Shown piece after piece: positions 55,553-64,000 of a stretch of DNA of 64,000 bases; the first letter of the stretch is position 1; each line of letters opens with the position of its first letter. A program made the position numbers and the translations under genes. Origin of the DNA: Streptomyces paludis (GTDB lineage Bacteria > Actinomycetota > Actinomycetes > Streptomycetales > Streptomycetaceae); the NCBI RefSeq assembly GCF_003344965.1, contig NZ_CP031194.1, forward strand, positions 5,580,001 to 5,644,000. The letters run 5' to 3'. The notes below the pieces were generated by a model that saw only the letters and a list, made by a program, of their open reading frames with translations, did no database searches and was not told where the DNA came from.

Positions 55553-57076
55553 GTGACCCAGTCTTCCACACCGTCCGAAAATACGACGGTCAACCCACCC
55601 GTTTCAGACATACCGCCAAGTAGCGGCGCCGACGGAGGCGCCACCGCCACCGTCGCCGCCGGCTACAAGCCCCAGTTCGCCCGGACGCTCAGCCGCTTCG
55701 AGTCCTTCGCGGTCGCGTTCTCCTTCATCTCCATCACCACCGGCCTCTTCACCACCTACGGCACCGTGCTCGGCTCCGCCGGCCCCGCCGGTATCTGGAC
55801 CTGGCCGCTGGTCACCCTCGGTACGGTCCTGGTGGCGCTCGTCTACGGCATGCTCGCCAGCCGTATCCCGATCTCCGGCTACAGCTACCAGTGGGCCAGC
55901 CGGCTTGCCTCGCCCGTGCTCGGCTGGTGGTTCGGCTGGGTGTCGTTCGCGTTCCTCGCGATCGTCGTGGTCGCCGTCGACTACGGGCTCACACAGGTCG
56001 CGCTCTTCCCGCTGCTCGACATCACGTACACCGCGACCGGCGGCGCCATCGGCACCGTCATCGTGCTGCTGCTCCAGATGACCCTGATCATCTGGTCCAC
56101 CCCCATCACCACCAAGATCAACAACCTGGCGGTGGGCGCCGAGATCATCGTCATGATCGGCCTCACCGTGCTGATCGCCGGCGCCGTGGTCTTCTTCGGC
56201 AAGGGCGACTGGAGCAACCTCGGTTCGTACGGCACGATCTCCGGTGACGGGTACTACGGATTCCTCGGCCCGTTCATGCTCTCCGCCCTGCTCGGCGCCT
56301 TCACCCTGGTCGGCTGGGAGTCGGCCGCCAACCTCGCCGAGGAGACCCACAACCCGAAGAAGGTCGTCCCGCAGGCCATGGTCCGCGCGATCCTGCTCAG
56401 CGGCGGTATCGGGATGCTCTTCCTCATCGTGATCACCGCGGGCGCCGGCAAGAACGTCGCCGCGCTCACCCAGGACTCGGCGCCCGTCGCCTCCATCATC
56501 GAGTCGACCGTCGGCAGCGCCGTCGCCACCGCCATGCTGGTCGTCGTCTGCATCGCCATCTTCGCCTGCGGCCTGGTCATCATGGTCAGCAACAGCCGGC
56601 TCGTGCACTCCATGGCCCGCGACGGCCGCGTGCCCTTCGCCGAGACCCTCAGCAAGGTGCCGCGTCCCACCGGCGGCCCGACCTTCGCCACGCTGACCGT
56701 CGCCCTCGCGTCCATCGGGATCGTCACCCTCTTCGCGGGCAACGAGGACGCGCTGCCGCAGCTGCTCGGCGCCGGCACCCTGATGCCCGCCATCCTGTAC
56801 GCGGGCACGGTCGTCCTCTTCATCGCCACCCGCAGCAAGTACACCCCCGCCGAGGACGACTTCCAGCTCGGCAAGTGGGAGAAGCCCGTGGTCATCGGCG
56901 CCTCGCTCTGGCTGATCACCGAACTCTGCATCTTCATGATCCCGTCGGACTTCCGCGGCGCCCAGCAGTACGCGCTGGGCACCCTGGTCATCGGCGGTGT
57001 CCTCTTCGCCATCGTCTGGTTCACGCGCAAGGAGCAGCTCGTGTCGCAGCCCAGCCTGGAAGCCGAAGAGCTGTGA
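55553..57076 (+). CDS. APC-superfamily permease
   Basis: 507 aa, 12 membrane helices. The start FARTLSRFESFAVAFSFISI with the GxG-like unwound first helix, and GWESAANLAEETHNPKKVVP in helix 6 region, mark it as an amino acid/choline or GABA-type transporter (AAT/ACT group). It imports an amine or amino acid with protons. SD TAGGAG before GTG 55553. The start of the kinase gene overlaps its stop. Unusual partner for sugar/polyol-type catabolism, suggesting an amino- or acid-bearing substrate. Confidence 0.88.
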   Translation: MTQSSTPSENTTVNPPVSDIPPSSGADGGATATVAAGYKPQFARTLSRFESFAVAFSFISITTGLFTTYGTVLGSAGPAGIWTWPLVTLGTVLVALVYGMLASRIPISGYSYQWASRLASPVLGWWFGWVSFAFLAIVVVAVDYGLTQVALFPLLDITYTATGGAIGTVIVLLLQMTLIIWSTPITTKINNLAVGAEIIVMIGLTVLIAGAVVFFGKGDWSNLGSYGTISGDGYYGFLGPFMLSALLGAFTLVGWESAANLAEETHNPKKVVPQAMVRAILLSGGIGMLFLIVITAGAGKNVAALTQDSAPVASIIESTVGSAVATAMLVVVCIAIFACGLVIMVSNSRLVHSMARDGRVPFAETLSKVPRPTGGPTFATLTVALASIGIVTLFAGNEDALPQLLGAGTLMPAILYAGTVVLFIATRSKYTPAEDDFQLGKWEKPVVIGASLWLITELCIFMIPSDFRGAQQYALGTLVIGGVLFAIVWFTRKEQLVSQPSLEAEEL

Positions 57077-58509
57077 CCGTCCTCACCATCGACCAGGGCA
57101 CCTCGGGGACCAAGGCCCTCGTCGTCGACCCGGTGGACGGCGTGGTCGCCGTCGCCGAGGTGCCCGTCACCCCGGTGTATCTGCCGGGCGGCGGGGTCGA
57201 ACAGGACCCCGAACAGCTGCTGGCCTCCGTCCTGGAGGCCGGCCGGCTGGCCCTGGAGAGGGCCGGCGGCCGGACCGTACAGGCCGTGGCCCTCGCCAAC
57301 CAGGGCGAGACCGTCCTCGCCTGGGACCGGCGCACCGGCCGGCCCCTCTCGCAGGCGATCGTCTGGCAGGACCGCAGGTCGGAGGCGCTCTGTACGGGCC
57401 TGGCCGACGACAAGGAGTGGGTCGCGCAGCGCACGGGGCTGGTCCTCGACCCGTACTTCTCCGCGCCCAAGATGGCCTGGCTGCGCGCGAACGTCACCCG
57501 CGGCGGGGTGGTCACCACCACCGACACCTGGCTCGTCCAGCAGCTCACCGGCGCCTTCGTCACGGACGCGTCCACCGCCAGCCGCTCGCTGCTGCTCTCC
57601 CTCGACTCCGTCGACTGGGACCCGGAGCTGACCGCGCTGTTCGGGCTGGACGGCGAGGAGCTGCCCAGGATCGTCGCCTGCGACGAGATCGTCGGCACGA
57701 CCACCGCGTTCGGCGGCGTGCTGCCCGTCGCCGGGCTGGTCGTCGACCAGCAGGCGGCCCTCCTCGCCGAGGGCTGCTTCACCCCCGGCACCGCCAAGTG
57801 CACGTACGGCACAGGGGCGTTCCTCCTCGCCAACACCGGGGACAAGGCGCTGCGCTCCACCTCAGGACTCACCTCGTCGGTGGCCTGGCGGGCCCGCGGC
57901 GAGACCCCGTACTGCGTGGACGGCCAGGTCTACACGGCCGCCTCCGCCGTACGGTGGCTCCAGGACCTCGGCTTCGTCGACACCGCCGCCGATCTGGACC
58001 GTACGGCCGCGAGCGACCCGGAGGGCGTGCTGTTCGTCCCGGCGCTGGCCGGTCTCGCGGCCCCCTGGTGGCGGCCGGACGCCACGGCGGCGCTCACGGG
58101 TATGACGCTCTCCACCCGCCGCGAGCACCTGGTGCTCGCGGTGCTCCAGGGCATCGCCGCCCAGGTCGCCGAGCTGGCCGGGCTGGTCGCGGCCGACCTC
58201 GGCGCGCCGCTGACCCGGCTGCGCGCCGACGGCGGACTCACCCGCAGCCGGGTGCTGATGCAGGCGCAGGCCGACCTGGCGCAGATCCCGGTGGACGTCT
58301 ACCCGTCGCAGCACGCCACCGCGCTCGGCGCCGCCGCCCTCGCGCGGCTCGCGATCGAGCCGGAGCTGGGCCTCGAAGAGGCGGTACCGGCGTGGACGCC
58401 CGGCGTCACCTTCGAACCGGTCTGGTCCGAGGACCGGGCCCAGGACCACCGCGCCCGCTGGCGGGCGGCGGTGGACGCCACACTCCCGCAGGAGGAGCCG
58501 CATGACTGA
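57073..58509 (+). CDS. FGGY-family carbohydrate kinase
   Basis: 478 aa. N-terminal TVLTIDQGTSGTKALVVD (phosphate loop), IVWQDRRSEALC, TTDTWLVQQLTGAFVTD, and VDQQAALLAEGCFTPGTAKCTYGTGAFLL in the second domain (quoted in part: CFTPGTAKCTYGTGAF). FGGY kinases phosphorylate glycerol, xylulose, ribulose and similar polyols or sugars. The motif pattern is nearest GlpK. GTG 57073 overlaps the permease stop by 4 nt; the 3' end overlaps the flavoprotein gene by 8 nt. Confidence 0.92.
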   Translation: MTVLTIDQGTSGTKALVVDPVDGVVAVAEVPVTPVYLPGGGVEQDPEQLLASVLEAGRLALERAGGRTVQAVALANQGETVLAWDRRTGRPLSQAIVWQDRRSEALCTGLADDKEWVAQRTGLVLDPYFSAPKMAWLRANVTRGGVVTTTDTWLVQQLTGAFVTDASTASRSLLLSLDSVDWDPELTALFGLDGEELPRIVACDEIVGTTTAFGGVLPVAGLVVDQQAALLAEGCFTPGTAKCTYGTGAFLLANTGDKALRSTSGLTSSVAWRARGETPYCVDGQVYTAASAVRWLQDLGFVDTAADLDRTAASDPEGVLFVPALAGLAAPWWRPDATAALTGMTLSTRREHLVLAVLQGIAAQVAELAGLVAADLGAPLTRLRADGGLTRSRVLMQAQADLAQIPVDVYPSQHATALGAAALARLAIEPELGLEEAVPAWTPGVTFEPVWSEDRAQDHRARWRAAVDATLPQEEPHD

Positions 58510-60046
58510 GCACAGCCCGCCCGCCGGCCCCGGAGCCCGGGGGGAGGTGAACGAGCAGGCGAATGAGCAGGTGAACGAGAGCGTGTACGACAAGGTGTAC
58601 GACGTGGCCGTGATCGGCGCCGGGGTCGTGGGCTCGGCGATCGCCAGGGACCTGTCGGGACACGACCTGTCCGTGGTCCTCCTCGACGCCCGCGACGACG
58701 TCGGCGACGGCACCAGCAAGGCCAACACCGCCATCCTGCACACCGGATTCGACGCCAAGCCCGGCACCCTCGAATCCCGGCTGGTCCGGCGGGGTTACGA
58801 GCTGCTCTCCGCGTACGCCGACGACACCGGCATCCCCGTGGAGCGCACCGGCGCCCTCCTCGTCGCCTGGACCCCGGAGGAGCAGGACGCCCTCCCCGGG
58901 CTGCGCGAGAAGGCCGTCGCCAACGGCTACGAGCACTGCGAACCCGTCACCGCCGAGGAGGTCTACCGGCAGGTCCCGGCCCTCGGGCCGGGCGCCCTCG
59001 GCGGCCTCACCGTCCCCGACGAGTCGATCATCTGCACCTGGACCACCACCCTGGCGCTGGCCACCGACGCCACGGCCCGCGGCACGACCGTGCTGCTCGG
59101 CCACCGGGTGGACGCCGTCGAGGGCGCGGAAGCGGGTACGGAAGGTACGGCGGCCGGCGAAAGCACGGCGGGTACGGAAGCGGCCCCCGGCGGTGACACC
59201 ACCACCCTGCGCACCTCGCGCGGCTCCGTCACCGCCCGCTGGGTCGTCAACGCGGCCGGGCTCGGCGCCGACGCGCTGGACGGCCTCTTCGGCCACCGGC
59301 GCTTCACCGTCACCCCGCGCCGCGGCGAACTGCTCGTCTTCGACAAGCTCGCCCGGCCGCTCGCGGACCGTATCGTGCTGCCCGTGCCCAGCTCGCTCGG
59401 CAAGGGCGTGCTGATCAGCCCCACCATCTACGGGAACGTGATGCTCGGCCCCACCGCCGAGGATCTCACCGACCGTACGGACACCGGCACTTCGGAGTCC
59501 GGCTTCGAATTCCTCCGCACCAAGGGCACCCGGCTGATGCCCACGCTGCTGGAGGAGGAGGTCACCGCCTCGTACGCCGGACTGCGCGCCGCGATCGACC
59601 ACGGCGACTATCTGATCGAGCCCAGCCCCGAGCAGCGCTATCTGCTGGTCGGCGGCATCCGCTCCACCGGGCTCACCGCGTCGCTCGCGATCGCCGAACA
59701 CGTCCGGGGCGTCCTCGCCGAGGCCGGCCTCAAGCTGGAGCCGCGCCTCGACCTGCCGGAGCCGCCGCGCATGCCCAACCTGGGCGAGGCGTACCTCCGG
59801 CCGTACCAGGACGCCGCGCTGATCGCCGAGGACAGCGCCTACGGGCGGATCGTCTGCTTCTGCGAGCGGGTCACCGAGGGCGAGATCCGCGACGCGTACC
59901 GCTCCCCGCTGCCGCCCGCCGGACTCGACGGGCTGCGCCGCCGCACCCGGGCGATGAACGGGCGCTGCCAGGGCTTCTACTGCGGAGCCACGGTCGACGC
60001 CCTCATGGCCACCAAGGGCGGCACCTGTCAGGAGGCAGCCAAGTGA
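58502..60046 (+). CDS. GlpA-like FAD dehydrogenase with [2Fe-2S] BFD domain
   Basis: 514 aa. FAD motif DVAVIGAGVVGSAIARDLSG, substrate region with ANTAILHTGFDAKPGTL typical of DAO-fold enzymes (glycerol-3-phosphate dehydrogenase GlpA, L-2-hydroxyglutarate oxidase). The C-terminal part has VCFCERVTEGEI and GRCQGFYC: four cysteines of a BFD-like [2Fe-2S] domain. An insertion rich in Glu/Gly/Thr/Ala near 205-228 is odd. Would oxidise a phosphorylated polyol or 2-hydroxy acid. The start overlaps the kinase by 8 nt, and its stop overlaps the next gene by 4 nt. The KIN-GlpA-HcnB order resembles the Thermotoga glycerol operon (from memory). Confidence 0.9.
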   Translation: MTEHSPPAGPGARGEVNEQANEQVNESVYDKVYDVAVIGAGVVGSAIARDLSGHDLSVVLLDARDDVGDGTSKANTAILHTGFDAKPGTLESRLVRRGYELLSAYADDTGIPVERTGALLVAWTPEEQDALPGLREKAVANGYEHCEPVTAEEVYRQVPALGPGALGGLTVPDESIICTWTTTLALATDATARGTTVLLGHRVDAVEGAEAGTEGTAAGESTAGTEAAPGGDTTTLRTSRGSVTARWVVNAAGLGADALDGLFGHRRFTVTPRRGELLVFDKLARPLADRIVLPVPSSLGKGVLISPTIYGNVMLGPTAEDLTDRTDTGTSESGFEFLRTKGTRLMPTLLEEEVTASYAGLRAAIDHGDYLIEPSPEQRYLLVGGIRSTGLTASLAIAEHVRGVLAEAGLKLEPRLDLPEPPRMPNLGEAYLRPYQDAALIAEDSAYGRIVCFCERVTEGEIRDAYRSPLPPAGLDGLRRRTRAMNGRCQGFYCGATVDALMATKGGTCQEAAK

Positions 60047-61368
60047 GCACGTCCCCCACCCCCGGGGCCGCCGACTACGAGGCGCTCGCCGCGGAGCTGG
60101 CCGTCACGGCCGCCGAGGCGTCCGCCCCCGAGCTGCTGACGCCCGACGTCGTGATCGTCGGCGCGGGCCCCGCCGGGCTCACCGCCGCCGCCGAACTCGC
60201 GCCGCGGTGCGGCACGGGCCGTGTCCTGGTCCTCGACCGGGAGGCGGCGGCGGGCGGCATCCCGCGCCACAGCGACCACACCGGTTACGGAATCCGCGAC
60301 CTCAAGCGGGTCGTCACCGGCCCGGCGTACGCCCGTACGCTCGTGGACCGGGCCCGCGCCGCGGGCGCCGACATCCGTACGGAGGCCACCGTCACCGGCT
60401 GGTCCGGCGAGCGCTCCCTCGAAGTCACCACCCCCTCCGGGCGGCTGCGCGTCGACGCCCGCGCGGTCGTCCTCGCCACCGGCGCCCGGGAACGCCCCCG
60501 GGCCGCCCGGCTGATCCCCGGCGACCGGCCGGCCGGCGTCTACACCACGGGCCAGCTCCAGAACCTCGTCCACCTCCACCACCGCGAGGTCGGCCGGCGG
60601 GCCGTCGTCGTCGGCGCGGAGCTGGTCAGCTGGTCCGCCGTCCTCACCCTGCGCGAGGCGGGGTGCCGTACGGTCCTGATGACCACCGAGTACGACACCC
60701 CCGACGCGTACGCGGCCTTCCACGTACCGGGCCGCGCCCTGCTGAAGGAGGCGGTGGCCACCGGCACCCGGATCACCCGGATCATCGGGCACGGCCGGCT
60801 GGAGGCCGTCGAGGTGGAGGAGACCGCCACCGGGGTGCGCCGCACCGTCGCCTGCGACACGCTGATCCTCACCGGCAGCTGGATCCCCGACCACGAACTG
60901 GCCCGCACCGCCGGGCTCGATCTGGACCCGGGCACCAAGGGACCGCTGGTGGACACCGCGCTGCGCACCAGCCGCCCCGGCGTCTTCGCCGCCGGGAACC
61001 TGCTGCACGCGGTCGACACGGCCGACATCGCCGCGCTGGACGGGCGGCATGTGGCACGGCACGTACGGCTCTGGCTCGACGGACACCAGCCGCACGAGAC
61101 CGCCGTACCGATCGTCGCGGACGAGCCGTTCCGCTGGGTCGCCCCGGGGCTGCTGCGCGTCGGCGACCCCGCACCGCCGCGCGACCGGCTGCTGCTGTGG
61201 ACCGAACGACTGGTCCGGGTACCCCGGGTGACGGTACGTCAGGACGGTCGGCTGCTGAACCGCCGGGTGATCCCCTGGCCAGCCGCGCCGGGCCGGGTGT
61301 TCCGTGTTCCCTGGAATCTGCTGCGGAATGTCGACCCGAAGGGCGGTCCGATCCGTATCGGACTCTGA
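60043..61368 (+). CDS. FAD/NAD(P)-dependent oxidoreductase (HcnB-like)
   Basis: 441 aa. FAD motif VVIVGAGPAGLTAAAEL near residue 37, then a GIPRHSDHTGYGIRD stretch, NAD motif VVVGAELVSWSAVLTL near 190, and RPGVFAAGNLLHAVDTAD (the closing FAD motif). These proteins are electron-transfer partners of GlpA-like dehydrogenases and hydrogen cyanide/opine oxidase subunits. GTG 60043 overlaps the flavoprotein stop by 4 nt. Last gene of the operon; terminator at 61380. Confidence 0.91.
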   Translation: MSTSPTPGAADYEALAAELAVTAAEASAPELLTPDVVIVGAGPAGLTAAAELAPRCGTGRVLVLDREAAAGGIPRHSDHTGYGIRDLKRVVTGPAYARTLVDRARAAGADIRTEATVTGWSGERSLEVTTPSGRLRVDARAVVLATGARERPRAARLIPGDRPAGVYTTGQLQNLVHLHHREVGRRAVVVGAELVSWSAVLTLREAGCRTVLMTTEYDTPDAYAAFHVPGRALLKEAVATGTRITRIIGHGRLEAVEVEETATGVRRTVACDTLILTGSWIPDHELARTAGLDLDPGTKGPLVDTALRTSRPGVFAAGNLLHAVDTADIAALDGRHVARHVRLWLDGHQPHETAVPIVADEPFRWVAPGLLRVGDPAPPRDRLLLWTERLVRVPRVTVRQDGRLLNRRVIPWPAAPGRVFRVPWNLLRNVDPKGGPIRIGL

Positions 61369-61379
61369 CCGGGACACGA

Positions 61380-61413
61380 AAAGGGGCCGGTGGCACTCGC
61401 CACCGGCCCCTTT
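61380..61413. terminator. Bidirectional terminator
   Basis: 15-bp perfect arms AAAGGGGCCGGTGGC / GCCACCGGCCCCTTT with loop ACTC, with A and T ends in both directions. It separates the flavoprotein operon from the convergent DUF2848 gene. Confidence 0.92.
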
Positions 61414-61431
61414 CCCGTGCCGGCGGGAGGC

Positions 61432-62118
61432 TCAGCCGATGGGCGCCGGCATCCGCACCACGTCGTAGGCGAGCCCGATCGTGTCGCCGGTGGCCGGGTC
61501 GCCCAGCTCGACCCGCCACCGGCCGGCGAACTGGTCGACGCCCTCGGTCATCGGGATCGTGCCCGAGATCAGCACCGTGCCCGGCACCAGATCGCCGCGC
61601 TCGCGCAGGACATCGGCCCAGTAGCCCGGGGTGAGCAGCTCCGCCAGGGTGCCGTCCTGGATGACGGTCTCCGCGCCGTCGTGGGTCACCCAGGCCCGGA
61701 GCGTCAGCTCGTCCAGCCGGTCCTGCACCTCGGCCAGCCGCCAGGCCCGCCGGGCGAGCACATCGGGGCCCGCGTTCTTGCTCCACGCCACCCCGTGCAC
61801 CTCCAGTTCCCGGTCGGTGTGGTCGCACGCGGCCGTCAGCAGCAGCTCCCCGTCCCCGTCCACCACCAGCGCCCACTCCGCCTCGCCCGAGGTACGGCCG
61901 TGCTGGACGCTGACCCGGTCCGTGTGCTGCGCGAGATACGGCGAGACCGGGTAGAGGGCGGGCGTCACGGCCGGCGCGGGCACCCCCAGCTCGGCGAGTT
62001 CGGCCACATGCGCGGCGACATCGGCCTGGCCGCGTCCGGCGTAACCGGCGTTGAGCACCTGGACGACATCGACGGACCGGGTGGTGCCGTCGGGGAGTTC
62101 AAAAGTCAGCAGCGCCAT
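61432..62118 (-). CDS. DUF2848 family protein
   Basis: 228 aa, cytoplasmic. Pattern of DUF2848: LNAGYAGRGQADVAAHVAEL, GVPAPAVTPALYPVSPYLA, VAWSKNAGPDVLA. No known reaction; the fold is thought to be like fumarylacetoacetate hydrolases, and the genes occur in catabolic clusters with amidases. ATG 62118 has GGAGAA upstream. Divergent from the MHS transporter and near a nitrilase-family gene, which suggests a joint role in amide or acid catabolism. Confidence 0.86.
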   Translation of the reverse strand: MALLTFELPDGTTRSVDVVQVLNAGYAGRGQADVAAHVAELAELGVPAPAVTPALYPVSPYLAQHTDRVSVQHGRTSGEAEWALVVDGDGELLLTAACDHTDRELEVHGVAWSKNAGPDVLARRAWRLAEVQDRLDELTLRAWVTHDGAETVIQDGTLAELLTPGYWADVLRERGDLVPGTVLISGTIPMTEGVDQFAGRWRVELGDPATGDTIGLAYDVVRMPAPIG

Positions 62119-62185
62119 GGGTGTTCTCCACATCGGTCGCGGTATCGGCGAGGTTAACTTTGCGCGGAAGGCTTGCGCATACGAC

Positions 62186-62196
62186 CTGTATACAAG
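62186..62196. promoter_or_regulatory. GntR-like operator CTGTATACAAG
   Basis: Core TGTATACA is an 8-bp palindrome and the site is close to TTGTATACAA, a common FadR-subfamily GntR box. It lies in the 124-bp region between divergent DUF2848 and MHS genes, 47 bp from the latter. No GntR gene of that type is next to it in the window. Confidence 0.5.
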
Positions 62197-62242
62197 AAGT
62201 ATGCCGGAAGGTCGACAGTGCGCCTCCCCAAGGACGGACATC

Positions 62243-63679
62243 GTGAAGAACAGCACAGGAACAGCCGCGGACACGGACGACGCGGGCAAGGACGACGCGG
62301 GTACGGACGGAAGTACGGGCGCGGACCTGAGTACGGCGGGCACGGGCGGCGGCCGGTCGGCCGTCCGCCGCGCCTTCTTCGCCAGCCTCACCGGCACGGC
62401 GCTGGAGTGGTACGACTTCGCCATCTACTCCGTGGCCGCCGCGCTCGTCTTCGGGGAGGTCTTCTTCCCCTCCGAGGACCCCGCCACCGGCACCCTGCTG
62501 GCCTTCTCCACCTACGCCGTCGGCTATGTCTCCCGCCCGCTCGGCGGATTCGTCTTCGGCCGCCTCGGGGACAAGATCGGCCGCAAGAAGGTCCTCATCG
62601 CGACCCTCGTCCTGATCGGTGTCGCCACCCTCCTCATCGGGCTGCTGCCCGGATACGCCACGATCGGCGTCGCCGCGCCCATCGCACTGGTCATCCTCCG
62701 TTTCGCGCAGGGCGTCGGTGTCGGCGGTGAGTGGGGCGGCGCCGTGCTGCTCTCCAGCGAGTTCGGCGATCCGCGCAAGCGCGGGTTCTACGCCTCGGCC
62801 GCCCAGATCGGCCCGCCCGCCGGCAACCTCATGGCCAACGGCGTACTCGCCCTGCTCGGCGCCGTTCTGACGGACGCTCAGTTCGTGTCCTGGGGATGGC
62901 GGGTGGCGTTCCTGCTCTCCGGTGTCCTCGTCGTCTTCGGGCTGTGGATCCGCGCGAAGCTCGAAGAGACCCCCGTCTTCCAGGCGATGGAGGCCGAGCA
63001 GACCCGCCCCGAGGCCCCGATCCGCGAGGTCTTCACCACCCACCCCCGCGCACTGACGGCCGCGATCCTCAGCCGGGTCGCCCCCGATGTGCTGTACGCG
63101 CTGTTCACCGTCTTCGTCCTGACGTACGCCACCACCGAGCTGGGCATGTCGCGCGGCTCGGCCCTCGGTGCCGTGCTCCTCGGCTCCTCCTTCCAGGTCT
63201 TTCTGATCCCGCTCGCCGGCGCCCTCTCCGACCGGATCAACCGGCGCCTGCTGTACGGGTGTTCGGCCATCGCCGCCGGTGTCTGGCCGTTCGTGTTCTT
63301 CCCGATGGTCGGCGGCGGGAGCTGGCCGCTGCTGGCGTTCGGTGTCGTGGTGGCCCTGGCCATCCACTCGCTGATGTACGGGCCGCAGGCGGCCTTCATC
63401 GCCGAGCAGTTCTCCCCGCGGCTGCGCTACACGGGCTCCTCGCTCGCGTACACCCTGGCCGGTGTCATCGGCGGCGCGGTGGCGCCGCTGCTGTTCACCG
63501 CGCTGCTCGACGCGTACGACTCGTGGCTGCCGCTGGGCCTCTATCTTGTGATCACGGCCGTGGTCACGATCATCGGACTGTCCCTGGGCCGCGACGCCGA
63601 CCCGGAGGAGGAGTCCACCGCCCCGGCCCCCGCCACCGAGCCCACTCCCGTGTCCGCCCCCGCACCCGCATCCGAGTAA
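62243..63679 (+). CDS. MHS-family MFS transporter
   Basis: 478 aa, 12 membrane helices, metabolite:H+ symporter family. Signatures: GTALEWYDFAIY after the lead, FGRLGDKIGRKKVLI (motif A), RFAQGVGVGGEWGGAVLL. MHS members import alpha-ketoglutarate, shikimate, proline/betaine or other acids. A 35-residue acidic low-complexity lead (TADTDDAGKDDAGT) and an Ala/Pro tail are additions. GTG 63243-type start: GTG 62243 has AAGGA 8 bases upstream; ATG 62201 is in frame but lacks an SD. The nitrilase gene begins 11 bp after the stop. Confidence 0.9.
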   Translation: MKNSTGTAADTDDAGKDDAGTDGSTGADLSTAGTGGGRSAVRRAFFASLTGTALEWYDFAIYSVAAALVFGEVFFPSEDPATGTLLAFSTYAVGYVSRPLGGFVFGRLGDKIGRKKVLIATLVLIGVATLLIGLLPGYATIGVAAPIALVILRFAQGVGVGGEWGGAVLLSSEFGDPRKRGFYASAAQIGPPAGNLMANGVLALLGAVLTDAQFVSWGWRVAFLLSGVLVVFGLWIRAKLEETPVFQAMEAEQTRPEAPIREVFTTHPRALTAAILSRVAPDVLYALFTVFVLTYATTELGMSRGSALGAVLLGSSFQVFLIPLAGALSDRINRRLLYGCSAIAAGVWPFVFFPMVGGGSWPLLAFGVVVALAIHSLMYGPQAAFIAEQFSPRLRYTGSSLAYTLAGVIGGAVAPLLFTALLDAYDSWLPLGLYLVITAVVTIIGLSLGRDADPEEESTAPAPATEPTPVSAPAPASE

Positions 63680-63690
63680 GGAACGGCCCC

Positions 63691-64000
63691 ATGCGCATCG
63701 CCCTGAGCCAGCTCACCACCGGTCCCGACCCCGGGCGGAACCTCGCACTCCTCCGGGCGGACGCCCGGCGCGCGGCCGACGGCGGCGCCCGCGCCGTCGT
63801 CTTCCCCGAGGCCGCGATGGCCTGCTTCGGGACGCCGCTCGCCCCGCTGGCCGAACCGCTCGACGGACCGTGGGCCACGGCGGTGCGCGGGATCGCCGCA
63901 GAGACCGGGCTGGTCGTCGTCGCCGGCATGTTCACCCCGGCCCCCGACGGCAAGGTCGCCAACACCCTGCTCGCCACCGGCCCCGGAGTGGAGGCGTCGT
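63691..64000 (+). CDS. Carbon-nitrogen hydrolase (nitrilase superfamily), cut at window edge
   Basis: First 103 codons only; the gene continues past the right edge. Starts MRIALSQLTTGPDPGRNL with the nitrilase-superfamily lead and the first catalytic residue Glu40 in VVFPEAAM. SD AAGGA 8 bases before ATG 63691. The Lys and Cys of the triad lie outside the window, so the sub-branch (amidase, ureidopropionase, nitrilase) cannot be decided. In operon with the MHS transporter. Confidence 0.87.
   Translation, partial: MRIALSQLTTGPDPGRNLALLRADARRAADGGARAVVFPEAAMACFGTPLAPLAEPLDGPWATAVRGIAAETGLVVVAGMFTPAPDGKVANTLLATGPGVEAS

Noticed and set aside
1..64000. tRNA, rRNA, insertion sequence, integrase or att site
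   Set aside because: None was seen on either strand by eye: no cloverleaf-like segment, transposase motif or flanking direct repeats. A tRNA scan would settle it.

Overview
The window is very GC-rich with strong third-position GC bias. It carries families that are hallmarks of Streptomyces or a close relative: a GlxA copper oxidase beside a GH6 cellulase, XRE-DUF5753 regulators with DUF397 and DUF6879 partners, DUF6230/DUF6114 proteins, an ECF41 sigma factor, and long runs of 4-nt stop/start overlaps. I see no rRNA, tRNA, CRISPR array, insertion sequence or phage gene. It reads as chromosomal DNA from core-like metabolism into an accessory region.

Layout. 0-3.2 kb: glxA and a GH6 lipoprotein (cellulose-like polymer at hyphal tips). 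3.2-6.6 kb: ArsR/MFS pair, MarR, DUF3817. 6.7-8.4 kb: an isobutyryl-CoA mutase-type large subunit behind a 24-bp perfect palindrome. 8.5-11.3 kb: MarR-regulated ABC exporter and a TetR. 11.5-15.8 kb: thioredoxin/TPR protein, then a DUF6230-DUF6114-secreted protein operon. 15.9-22.2 kb: central carbon block pyk, ackA, pta (minus) divergent from pfkA. 22.8-26.6 kb: CitA/CitB-type two-component system divergent from a C4-dicarboxylate symporter. 26.9-30.6 kb: cyclic-nucleotide-domain protein, P450, HTH-Clp_N protein with an operator-bound leaderless promoter, and a secreted serine protease.

30.7-33.5 kb is the most interesting part: two convergent PIMT-type O-methyltransferases. Both carry the C-terminal Trp/Gly-Arg-Pro/Phe-Gly-Leu-Thr-Val tail of RiPP-associated enzymes, and each is preceded by a tiny Gly/Ser/Asp-rich ORF with a good ribosome binding site (45 and 48 codons). 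This looks like a double aspartimide-forming (imiditide-like) RiPP locus. 33.6-38.1 kb holds two XRE-type regulator sets around a HATPase operon.

38.4-41.7 kb: a large secreted subtilisin. 42.0-44.6 kb: an SdpC-SdpA-SdpB toxin system, convergently overlapping a GntR/membrane protein operon that is a possible immunity locus. 45.8-49.7 kb: lipoprotein, an ECF41 sigma factor with its epimerase-type partner and a matching promoter, an ATPase and a Nudix hydrolase. 49.8-54.5 kb: FAD monooxygenase, DUF6584, a GH16 glucanase behind a LacI-type operator, and a MerR-thioredoxin operon with a 19-bp-spacer promoter. 54.7-61.4 kb: a DeoR-controlled, fully overlapping operon (APC permease, FGGY kinase, GlpA-like and HcnB-like flavoproteins) for an unidentified substrate. 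61.4-64.0 kb: DUF2848, an MHS transporter and a nitrilase-family gene cut by the window edge.

All protein assignments come from reading motifs by eye. No database search was run, and comparisons with named organisms are from memory.
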